Position numbers and translations under genes: made by a program
Shown here: positions 45,328 through 53,455 of the stretch, one piece after another
How positions within the stretch are numbered: the first letter of the stretch is position 1
How the letters are laid out: the number at the start of each line of letters is the position of its first letter
NCBI RefSeq assembly: GCF_902506425.1
Contig: NZ_LR732469.1
Span: 915,705 to 979,704 of the forward strand
DNA: 64,000 nucleotides
Direction: 5' to 3'
Source: Novosphingobium sp. 9U
Lineage (GTDB): Bacteria > Pseudomonadota > Alphaproteobacteria > Sphingomonadales > Sphingomonadaceae
The notes under the pieces: generated by a model
Told to the model about the DNA's origin: nothing
Databases searched by the model: none
The model's input: only the letters and a program-made list of their open reading frames with translations

Positions 45328-46254
45328 ATGGCAATTTCGTTCGACGGTCGGGTGGCGATCGTGACCGGTGCAGGCACTGGGCTCGGCCGAAGCTATGCGC
45401 GACTTCTGGCTGATCGCGGTGCCAAAGTCGTCGTCAACGATCTCGCGCCGCAATCTGGCGGCCCGTCCACTGCAGCCGCCGTCGTGCAGGAAATCCAGAA
45501 TGCAGGTGGCGAAGCAGCCGCGGCGAACGAGAGTGTCGCCGATCAGGTTGGGGCGGGACGAATCGTCGAAGCTGCCCTCGACAATTTTGGCCGGCTGGAC
45601 ATCGTGGTCAACAATGCCGGCATCTTGCGCGACCAGCCGTTCATCGACATGGACATGGACGACTTCGAGTATGTCGTGCGTGTCCATCTGCTTGGCACGA
45701 CTTACGTGACCAAGGCCGCTTGGGGCCACTTGATGGGGCAGAATTACGGTCGTGTCGTGGTGACCAGTTCGGCATCGGGCCTTGGATCAGCCTTTGGGCA
45801 GGCAAATTACGGAGCGGCCAAGGCGGGCATCGTTGGGCTCATGGTGTCTCTTAAGAACGAGGGCCTCAGGTCGAACGTGCTTGTGAATGCTATCACACCA
45901 TTCGCTGGCACCCAGATGACCGATGGCCTGATCCCGACACAGGTGATGCGCCTGGCCGACCCTGACCACGTAGCACCGGCGGTCGCCTGGCTGTGCAGCG
46001 AAGATTGTGATGTGCACGGTGAGATCCTGTCTGCGGGTGCCGGATATTACGGCATCGTCAAGATCATGAAGTCACAGGGTGTCGTACTCGACCCAAACCA
46101 GCCGGCAACTGTCGAAGATTTCCTCACGAGAAAGGCCGAGATCTTCGACTTGCGTGACGCGCAGCCTTACGCTGGCACAATCGACGCTCGGACAAAAGAA
46201 AAGCTCGGCTTGTGGTGGAACGGCGCCCATCCGCTCGCAAGCATTGGGCAGTAG
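45328..46254 (+). CDS. SDR resembling the dehydrogenase domain of peroxisomal MFE-2 (HSD17B4)
   Basis: 308 aa from ATG 45328. A frame from 45304 is possible. VTGAGTGLGRSYARLLADRGAKVVVNDL at the N-terminus, NNAGILRDQPFIDMDMDDFEYVVRVHL near residue 93, TSSASGLGSAFGQANYGAAKAGI near residue 150, and a late WLCSEDCDVHGEI segment. The NDL, NNAGILRD, FGQANY and WLC series closely follows eukaryotic and bacterial (3R)-hydroxyacyl-CoA dehydrogenases of the HSD17B4 type. With a MaoC-type (R)-hydratase in the same cluster this would make the D-route of beta-oxidation for branched chains. Last gene of the catabolic region. Confidence 0.9.
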   Translation: MAISFDGRVAIVTGAGTGLGRSYARLLADRGAKVVVNDLAPQSGGPSTAAAVVQEIQNAGGEAAAANESVADQVGAGRIVEAALDNFGRLDIVVNNAGILRDQPFIDMDMDDFEYVVRVHLLGTTYVTKAAWGHLMGQNYGRVVVTSSASGLGSAFGQANYGAAKAGIVGLMVSLKNEGLRSNVLVNAITPFAGTQMTDGLIPTQVMRLADPDHVAPAVAWLCSEDCDVHGEILSAGAGYYGIVKIMKSQGVVLDPNQPATVEDFLTRKAEIFDLRDAQPYAGTIDARTKEKLGLWWNGAHPLASIGQ

Positions 46255-46624
46255 GACAGCAGGGAATGGTCAGACTAGTAGCGGCCTTCGTACTCGCCGA
46301 GGGCCATGCCCGAGTCAGGAGACGTTCCCAGCCTTCGCCGAGTGCGGCTGGTGGAGCAGCCCGGCGCTAGCGGGCTGAAGCTGTAGGTCTTTGGTTTTCA
46401 TCAGGATAGCTCGCTGGCCGTTAGTTCTTCGTAATCCGTGCATGGAATGGAGCGGAGTTCATCTAGGCCCGGTGAGCTTTCCTTGATGGTAGCAGGCAGC
46501 GCATGGTGACTTGCGTGCTTCCTTTTATGTTCTTCTAGCGCGTAAACTCATGGCACGTCTTGGGATTGAGATCGCGCGGAGATCCACGGGCTCTCCGGCA
46601 TTGCAAGACTATCGGACGGTATGA

Positions 46625-46960
46625 CTGACAGATCGAGAATGGGAGATAACCGAGCCGCTGTTGCCCAACAAGCCGCGCCGAGTGGCTCGAGCGGATGTTT
46701 GGGTGGTGGCGAACGGCATCATGTGGCGCTTCCGCTCCGGTGCGACATAGGCAGCAATCTCGGAGCGCTACGCGCCACTGACAAGCTGGTACAATTGGAT
46801 CATCCGGTAGCGCAAGGCCGAGGTTCGAACGGGCTGCCGGCACTGATTTCCAGTTATTCAATCGCGAGTTGGTGACGATCGATGCCACCTGCGTGGGCAT
46901 TCATCAGCATGGTACAACCGGTAGAATAGCGGGAGGGTGCGATGGTGGCATACACGTTCC
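46625..46960 (+). pseudogene. IS5-family transposase remnant
   Basis: Broken reading frames together resemble an IS5/IS427-type DDE transposase: LTDREWEITEPLLPNKPRR (from 46625), then ANGIMWRFRSG, a stop at 46748, ERYAPLTSWYNWIIR in another frame with a further stop, and IDATCVGIHQHGTTG around 46880-46925. Several frameshifts and stops make it non-functional. No inverted repeats were found. It marks the transition from the catabolic cluster to the mobile region. The flanking stretches 46255-46620 and 46970-47230 hold nothing I recognise. Confidence 0.65.
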
Positions 46961-47239
46961 CACCGTTATAAGTACCCGACGCGTACCTCAAGGATCGAAC
47001 AGGCGAGAGCCGAGAGAGGCTAACGATGACCCCCGGCTGTTCGGGAGGCCGTTGAGCGGCTAGGACCGTGCTACGAGGCTCACCATCTGATGCCAGGCGT
47101 TAGCAGGTGCCCTTGCGCACAAGCGAACCTCCTTGAGAATGGATGTCAGCGCCTCCGCAGGGCCCGAGAGGGCTCAACCAAGCGGGATGCGCCTGGTCAG
47201 TCGCCGAAGGCTGCGCCCGAGCCTTCTCGCCCGTCGGCG

Positions 47240-47475
47240 TCTGTGCGGTTGAGTCTATGGGCGGATGCCAACGCAACCGCAGCGTCGAGGCCAGTGAGTT
47301 CCTGGCGATGGCAGAGGCGGGCATTGTCTCGCTCGGCTTGGACGGAACTCCAGCCTCGATGACACAAGCAGCAGGCGAGAACATCGTCAGCAACCGCAGC
47401 GTCACCTCGCGGACCGATGAGTCCATGGGCTTCTTTGCGGATGTCGCGTTCGCCGATGGCGGGGTCGCTGATACT
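47240..47475 (+). pseudogene. fragment of a large calcium-binding/VCBS-type repeat protein
   Basis: LSLWADANAT in one frame continues, after a frameshift, as SVEASEFLAMAEAGIVSLGL, then NRSVTSRTDESMGFFADVAFADG. This is the pattern LW-DAN-G--EA-E---L-AGI found in huge RTX/VCBS-like surface proteins of sphingomonads. Only a short interior piece survives, with no start and no neighbours of that system, so it is debris. The region 47480-47747 holds no further recognisable gene. Confidence 0.5.
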
Positions 47476-47747
47476 CGCTGGTGTCTAATAGGGATGGTGA
47501 GTGAAGGCGTGCTCGCATGCGCACAACGGCTCATTCCGGCAAGCGCATCATCCGCTGCGAGTGCGTGGATGGACCTGAACGTCAACAATGCCGATGTCCA
47601 TGGCCCCATCGCAATCGCCTGTCCTTCGCACCGGCGCACCATAGCGTGGATGAGGCCGCACCGGTCGACAGGGCACCTGTTCTGTGCCTTAAGGAAGGCC
47701 AATCCACGACACCACTTGGGTGAGGTGTGCCGTCTTCATCGTCCCGT

Positions 47748-49082
47748 TTAGGAGCGGATGCGTCCGAGAACGCGCGCTGCAACGCCGCTCTGCACCTGCA
47801 GTTGGCGTCCGTACCGTAACGCGGTAGAGGGTGAGGACCAGCGTAGAGTCAGCGCAATACCCGCACCATCCTCGCCGGCGGCAAACAGATCCTGGGTGAG
47901 CCCGACGCGAAGCGAGTGCGTCGACAGCGCCGCTATATGGGCGTCCAACTCACCCGCAGGCAGGTCGACCAAGCCGGCGTGCGCCGCCGCGAGGGCGATG
48001 CGCCGGTATATCGCCGTCACGCCCTGACGCGTAAGCGGGCGATCGCCCACGGTGTACGTGACGAGCAGCACCGCATCTTCCGAAGCCTCGCCCCATCGTG
48101 CATCGGCGATCTCCTTGGCGCGCTGTCTGCGCCGGTCGATACCGACACGGCGGAACAGCACCCCTTCATCGATCCCGCTCTCCGAGCGCCAAAGTGCTAT
48201 CCGGCGCATCGTGTCCGCCGACAGCCAGGCCCACGCCCCGAGCCCCTCCTGGTCGGTCTTCGAACGCGGCAGGTGGAGCAGGCCGGTGCCATCGGGCTGC
48301 GGCCGCAGGTCCTTGATCTCCACGGAAGTCAGCTCGCTTACTCGCAAGCCTGCATCGTAGCCAAGCGAGAGCAGGGCGGCATCGCGCATTCCTTGGACGT
48401 CACCGCTGCACGCCGCAAGCAGGGCAGAAATCGTGAACCCTCGCGCTTGACCGAGCTCTCCGCCAAACCGCAACGGCGCCGCTTGCCGCTGCGCCGCTCC
48501 GATGCGGCGGCGATTGGCGCGAAGGGCATTGCGCACCATCGGTGCCGAGGTCGGCCGCATCTCGCCACCGAGCTCGAGCATGCGATGCACTGTGGCAAGG
48601 CTGGCGACCCGGCGAGTCAGCGTCGCCGGTTTCTTGCCATCGGCCTCCAGGCCGCGCAGGTAGCGCACCAGGTCCTCCGGATTTGCGGGAAGCGGCCGGC
48701 GATGTTCATGGGCGCACCACGCGATCCAGCAATCGAGGTCCGCGGCGATCGCGAGCTTGGAGGCCGGCGCCATTGCCTCGAGCGCAGTCTCGAGACCAAG
48801 TTGACTAATGGGCGGTAGATCAGCGGGCGCGGCTCTGCCGAGCGTGGCGATCAGGCGCTGATCGGGCGTGAGCGCATGAGCACGGCGCGCGTGCCGCCGC
48901 GGTAACGGACCGGCGCCACGGACCACGATAGTCGTCGTGCTGACACCGTGTGCAGAATTGGGCGCAGTGGCCACCTCCGCTCCGTCAGCCGCACTCTCTA
49001 GCCCATTCGGCTGATCATGGTTCTTCGCCTTGATGCTGTCATGATCGGAGCTCTCTGGCTCATCCGTGCTCTCGTGACTCAC
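47748..49082 (-). CDS. tyrosine recombinase/integrase
   Basis: 444 aa, GTG start at 49082. The N-terminal 60 residues are low-complexity and charged. A SAM-like DNA-binding domain follows (LPANPEDLVRYLRGLEADGK to RANRRRIGAAQR, about 135-220), then the catalytic domain. Its catalytic residues are Arg in YDAGLRVSELTSVE near residue 255, the HSLRVGLTQDL box near residue 395 and the nucleophile Tyr in STALRYGRQL near residue 425. Similar enzymes are common on sphingomonad plasmids and islands. A dif-like palindrome lies 47 bases upstream of its start, possibly its recombination site. It appears intact. Confidence 0.85.
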   Translation of the reverse strand: MSHESTDEPESSDHDSIKAKNHDQPNGLESAADGAEVATAPNSAHGVSTTTIVVRGAGPLPRRHARRAHALTPDQRLIATLGRAAPADLPPISQLGLETALEAMAPASKLAIAADLDCWIAWCAHEHRRPLPANPEDLVRYLRGLEADGKKPATLTRRVASLATVHRMLELGGEMRPTSAPMVRNALRANRRRIGAAQRQAAPLRFGGELGQARGFTISALLAACSGDVQGMRDAALLSLGYDAGLRVSELTSVEIKDLRPQPDGTGLLHLPRSKTDQEGLGAWAWLSADTMRRIALWRSESGIDEGVLFRRVGIDRRRQRAKEIADARWGEASEDAVLLVTYTVGDRPLTRQGVTAIYRRIALAAAHAGLVDLPAGELDAHIAALSTHSLRVGLTQDLFAAGEDGAGIALTLRWSSPSTALRYGRQLQVQSGVAARVLGRIRS

Positions 49083-49128
49083 GCCCTACCCTGCCGTTCT
49101 GTTCTCAACAATAACTCTGCTGTATATA

Positions 49129-49147
49129 CCATAATGTCCGATTATGG
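49129..49147. repeat. dif-like palindrome upstream of the tyrosine recombinase
   Basis: ccataat-gtccg-attatgg: a perfect 7-bp inverted repeat around a 5-base spacer. The layout and AT-rich arms resemble the core of Xer/dif-type sites. Position next to a recombinase gene supports a recombination site. A repressor operator is the alternative. Confidence 0.5.
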
Positions 49148-49287
49148 AAAGTGCATTGTGATGTGTGGTACGGAGCAGGGCGGGTCTCCCTTCTTCGAGA
49201 TTATGCCATACCACCGAGCCATCGCCGCTTAATGCCGCACGGCTACAAGAAGGCCTCGCAATATCGAGTTGTAACCGTGAGTGTCCG

Positions 49288-49533
49288 ATGACCATCAAAG
49301 TGAACATAACGACCAACGGACGCATGAGCTTGCCGGCCGACATCCGCGAGCGTTTGGGGCTGGCCAGCGGCGGCGTGGTGTACCTGGACGAAACCGACGA
49401 CGGTGTCGTGCTGCGCACAGCCGCGCAAGCAGTGGCACGTGCGCAGGCACTCGCCCGGCAATACACCAGCGACAATCCGGACAGCTCGGTGGATGCCTTC
49501 TTGGCGCAGCGCCGTGAGGACAGCGGCGAATGA
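49288..49533 (+). CDS. AbrB/MazE-type antitoxin (VapB-like)
   Basis: 81 aa. The swapped-hairpin AbrB domain is clear: VNITTNGRMSLPADIRERLGL, then GGVVYLDETDDGVVLRT. The C-terminal tail (ARQYTSDNPDSSVDAFLAQRRED) is the toxin-binding part. ATG 49288 is chosen because the domain begins there; the frame extends upstream to 49165 without homology. It overlaps the toxin start by ATGA, the usual layout of VapBC operons, where the antitoxin represses its own promoter. Confidence 0.85.
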   Translation: MTIKVNITTNGRMSLPADIRERLGLASGGVVYLDETDDGVVLRTAAQAVARAQALARQYTSDNPDSSVDAFLAQRREDSGE

Positions 49534-49895
49534 GCGAGGTCGTGCTCGATGCCTCGGCGCTGCTCGCCATGATCAAGGGTGAGCGTGGCGCGGCCAAGGG
49601 CGCGGGCGCAACCGCCGGCGCGCGGATCAGCGCGATCAACTATGCCGAAGTTATCAGCCTCTTTATCCACGCCGGCACGCCCAAGCGCGAAGCCGACAAC
49701 ATGCTCGACCCGCTGACCATCACCGTGGTGCCGGTGGACAAGGCGCTGGCGCAGCTGGCCGGGCGCTTGCGGGCCGTCACGGCGGAAGCGAGATTGTCGC
49801 TCGCCGAACGCGTCTGCCTTGCCCTGCCTTGCGCGAGGGCTGCCCGCGTGGACGAACGATCCCGCTTGGAAGAAGGTGGCTGGAGCGGCACGTGA
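49530..49895 (+). pseudogene. VapC-type PIN-domain toxin with C-terminal frameshift
   Basis: VVLDASALLAMIKGE at the N-terminus carries the first PIN Asp, and SAINYAEVISL the conserved Glu. The expected LSLGDRxCLALA segment reads LSLAERVCLAL and then leaves frame. The missing end (ARGLPAWTNDPAWKKVAGA, with the last acidic Asp) is found in another frame at about 49830-49890. A single indel near 49825 therefore appears to have removed the C-terminal active-site residue. The toxin is probably inactive or weakened while the antitoxin is intact. Confidence 0.7.
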
Positions 49896-50530
49896 GGGTC
49901 GTGGCGATCCGCTGAACTTGCGCCCCTGGACGTTGTTATCGGGCCTAGACCGGCCTCGCGACGACGAGAACAACCTTCGCTGGCATCTAACCGCAAGTAT
50001 GACTCACCTGGACTCAAGCTCGTTGCAGCCAAGCGGACTGCCGGCATCATGAGGGCATAAATCAGCGCAACACGCACGCCTGCGGACATATGCAGAATCA
50101 TCACATCGACGAGTTTGCCAGCAAGCGCCAACGCAAGGTGCGCTGATTGGCTACCACCCACTGCCGCAGCTGCTTTGCCGACCGGTGACGACTCGAGCGG
50201 GCCGCGGCTGCCTCGCGCGACAGCGCAACGGTTGTCACCTCGAGCTTCGCGCACTGGTTGGCAGCGAACGCCAGGTGAGCTGGGCGGCAACCACCCGGAC
50301 GCAGCGACTTGCCACCTTCGTTAGCAGCGCGATAGGCGAAGCCGCCGTCCACGCTGCAAGCGCGGTTCAGGATGCCAAGTGGTGGATCGACCACCGTGAT
50401 CTTGCCCCAAAAGAGCTGTTAAGCGCTTTGCCCCAGTTCGCTCCTGTGTCCCCTGGGAGAATGGCCCTGGAGGTTGGCGCTACCGCTCACCAAGCACCAC
50501 TGACGGCTTGTTTCTCCAGCTTGCTATCGC
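49896..50530. other. stretch without recognisable genes
   Basis: About 630 bases. Open frames exist on both strands (for example 50101-50394 minus and 50185-50583 plus), but neither translation resembles a protein I know and both lack ribosome sites. Likely degraded mobile-element DNA. Confidence 0.4.
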
Positions 50531-51688
50531 CTACGCTTCCGGGAGCTCCTCGCCGGTTTCTTCCGGTCGTTGATTGGACCTAGCGGGTCGAGCCATACGT
50601 GGGGACCGTTTTCGCTTAGCAGGTGCCTGTGCACTTTCCAAGGGGCTCCCGGTCTCCTCTGAAGCTTCTTCGGAGGGCGGCACCTCGGCAGAGCTCGCTG
50701 CGTCGGCTGTCTGCTCGGCGTCACTTGAGCTTAGCTTTGTGAACAATCCGATCTTGGCGCGACGCTTCGGCTTCTGTTCGTCGCCTTTATCTGGCGAAAC
50801 AGCAGCGGAGGTCACGTCCTCAGAAGCAGCGGCCTCGGCTTTCTGATTGCCAGGCGCCTTACGGCCCTTGGCCGACGCCTTCGCGTTCTTTGCTGCGGAA
50901 TTCTTTGCTGGCGCTTTTGCACCGGCTTTGTCTTCCACCTTCGTCTCGGGCGCCTTTGTCTCCGACGCTCCTGTGCCGCTGGTGCTCGTTTCTGCGTCGG
51001 CCGCCGATCCGCTGGCGGGGGCCTGAGTGTCTTGGGCCGCGGCTACGCCCGTGTTCTCCTCTGCCGCAGCTGCCTGTGATGGCGCCGGCTCACCCGACGC
51101 GGGTTGATCCTCAAGCGGCGCATCGAGATCCGCTGTTGGGGCCTCCTGCACAGCTGCAGCGCTCGACTTCGTTTTCGCTCGTTGCGGCTTGATTTTGGGC
51201 TTGCTGCCTTCGCTCGGCTCCTCGACGACCGGAGGCGCGATCTCCGCATCAGGAAGCGCGAGGTCAATCGCGCCTGCATCAGGCTTTGGACGCTTGCTGC
51301 CCAACCCAGTACGCTGCGCGACCGTTCGGCGATGATCGGAATAGGCGAGGGCAACCATCGGATAGTCTGCGGGCAGACCATAACGGCTCCGGTAGTCCGC
51401 CGGCGTCAAGCCGTGAGAGGACAAGTGCCGCTTCAGAGTCTTGTAGGGCTTGCCGTCGATCAGGCTGATGATGTGCTCAGGCGATGCCAGGCTCTTGCGC
51501 ACCGAGACTGCAGGGGTGTGAACCTCAGGCTCCGCGACCGCAGCGGCGCCCTCACCTGTCAGTGCATCTCGTGTCGAGCGGATGAGGTCAGCCAAGTCTC
51601 CGGACGGAACGGAGTTGTTGCTCAGGTAAGCGCTGAGCAGCTGTACTGTGAGTGCGGCAACATCGGGCTGGGTATCGACATCTGACAT
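50531..51688 (-). CDS. MucR/Ros-family regulator with long low-complexity tail
   Basis: 385 aa, more than twice the usual 140-190. The N-terminus (ALTVQLLSAYLSNNSVPSGDLADLI) and the Ros-type zinc-finger/DNA-binding domain (SVRKSLASPEHIISLIDGK to YGLPADYPMVALAYSDHR, about residues 70-125) are typical. MucR proteins bind AT-rich DNA and act as H-NS-like silencers. Residues from about 150 to the end are an Ala/Pro/Glu/Lys-rich, probably disordered tail with several Lys-rich patches (KPKRRAKIG, AKRKRSPRMARPARSNQRP). The basic end could add nonspecific DNA binding. In an island it may silence acquired genes; inference. Confidence 0.85.
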   Translation of the reverse strand: MSDVDTQPDVAALTVQLLSAYLSNNSVPSGDLADLIRSTRDALTGEGAAAVAEPEVHTPAVSVRKSLASPEHIISLIDGKPYKTLKRHLSSHGLTPADYRSRYGLPADYPMVALAYSDHRRTVAQRTGLGSKRPKPDAGAIDLALPDAEIAPPVVEEPSEGSKPKIKPQRAKTKSSAAAVQEAPTADLDAPLEDQPASGEPAPSQAAAAEENTGVAAAQDTQAPASGSAADAETSTSGTGASETKAPETKVEDKAGAKAPAKNSAAKNAKASAKGRKAPGNQKAEAAASEDVTSAAVSPDKGDEQKPKRRAKIGLFTKLSSSDAEQTADAASSAEVPPSEEASEETGSPLESAQAPAKRKRSPRMARPARSNQRPEETGEELPEA

Positions 51689-51889
51689 GGATGAGGCACT
51701 CTCTCGGTGGGATTATTGCTGCGAATACATCCGGTGAAGAAGATCGCATGTTTGCGCAAGAGGTTCCGGTGCAGTTGGCGAGTAAGTGGCAAAAAATCTT
51801 CGTCCGCTGCTCTCCTCCGCGCCACCGCGTGTTCGACTGTAAAAACTTGTCGAGTACGGAGCCTGTGCGAGAGCTAAACAGGGGTTCAA

Positions 51890-53170
51890 GATCTTCAGCG
51901 GTGGGTATCGGTCATCGATGCGACGTGGTCGCAGATCGCCCGCATGCCCGCACCCGGTTCGAAGCGCATGAGGGCGTCACGAGAAAGCAACCTTTCGGGA
52001 TTGGATTGCAAGGCCTCGAATACGGCCACCACCATGCCCGCCACTTAAACTCGAGATGCTGCACCTCAGGTGAGCGGATCACCTGGAGAACCACGAGATC
52101 TTGTAGTACCTTCAGGAACTCGCGCTGCGCCGTCGCGAGCGTTATGCGTTACCGGGTCAGGCGCTCGGCAAACGCCCGATGTTCCTCGAACGACACGGCG
52201 GTGATGAAGTGGTGAAGCAGGCGGCTACTGTACCGCTTGCGCTCGCCCTCGCCACCAAATAGGCCATCCACCATTCGGGGGAATACGTCGTTGCGGCTCT
52301 CGCCAGGGTACTTGGCCTTCACGGCGTCCAGAAATGAAGGACATCGCTCGGCGACCGCAGCAGCGAACACATCCTTCGCAATTAGCCCAAGAGCGATGGC
52401 ATCCTCGAGATCGTGAACGCCATAGGCGATGTCGTCGGCGACATCCATGATGCTGCAGTCGAGCGACTTATGCTTCGTCTTGCCATGCCCCCCTGCCCTC
52501 GCTCCTAACTGCCGGAACTGCTCGCGCTCGCCCGCGGCAAGAGGATCAAGGATCCATTCGACTACGTCCTGCTCGCCATTAAGGTAGCACTTGGGCGGTT
52601 TGCAGGCGTTCAAATCGAGCAACTGAACCGCGGTCGAGCCCACGACGAGGGCAGGCGCGATCGCGGGATTGGCCACGGCTTGAAAACTAGTGGGGGTACT
52701 TGAGCACGCCAAGCAGTGTGCGCCGCGTCAGATTGGCGCGGGCAGCTTGCGGGAAGCTTTCGAGGCGCGCGAGGAGCCGCAATGTCTCGCCATTCCCCTT
52801 AAAGCCTTCATGGTTGCGCATGCAGTAGTTGAGCGCCACCTCGCCGCCATGCCCAAAAGGCGGATGGCCCAGGTCATGACTGCACCCGAGCGCCTGGATC
52901 ATAGCTCCGTCGGGCAAAACGCGCGTCGCGGCATGCCCGAGGAACAGCTTGGCCAGTTGGCGCGCGATCCCACCGGCGATCTGCGCAACCACAAGTGAGT
53001 GGGTCAGCCGAGTGCGATAGAAATCGCTATCGTCAAGGCTGAGGATCTAGGTATTGCCTTGCAAACGCCTGAAGGAGGCGGAGTGGACGACCTGCGTAGT
53101 CGATGTCGCCGTCTTCCCTGGCATCCTCGCTCTGAGCGGTCCAACTTTCGCCACGTGCAAGCCAGCTCAT
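51890..53170 (-). pseudogene. dgt: dGTPase (HD-domain triphosphohydrolase) pseudogene
   Basis: A full-length remnant can be traced on the minus strand in pieces. MSWLARGESWTAQSEDARED starts near 53170, then SASFRRLQGNT in another frame and a TAG near 53050. ILSLDDSDFYRTRLTHSLVVAQI and the HD motif in CSHDLGHPPFGHGGEVALN follow (to about 52700). A frameshift leads to DVADDIAYGVHDLEDAIALGL and HHFITAVSFEEHRAFAERLTR. A TAA at 52149-52151 comes next, then ATAQREFLKVLQDLV and a last shifted piece with AVFEALQSNPERLLSRDALMRFE. At least three frameshifts and two stops: clearly dead. Confidence 0.8.
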
Positions 53171-53455
53171 GAGTTTACCCCATTGTGGCGCGCTTGCTTT
53201 CGCGGCCGCTGAGACGATGCCCAAGACCACATACCGCTACCAAGTGCGGATGAGATCAACGGCCCGATAATCGTCCGTGATATACCATCGCGGTACGCTC
53301 AACGCGCGCCCGCGTAAACCTCACCGGGACTGCCAGCGTGATCGATGGCGACAACCTGACCGCGCCGAGTCAGCAGGGTTCGGCCGAGGAGCACGATCAA
53401 GTGGCAGCTCGACGTAGAAGCTCGCGCGCAGTCGATTCGTTACAGGAAGGCCCGC

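Noticed and set aside
47100..47702. Minus-strand open frame of 200 aa
   Set aside because: It is a shadow of the plus-strand repeat-protein fragment. Its translation resembles no known protein.
50101..50583. Open frames on both strands in the gap after the VapBC-like pair
   Set aside because: No ribosome sites, no recognisable domains, and composition typical of GC-rich noncoding DNA.
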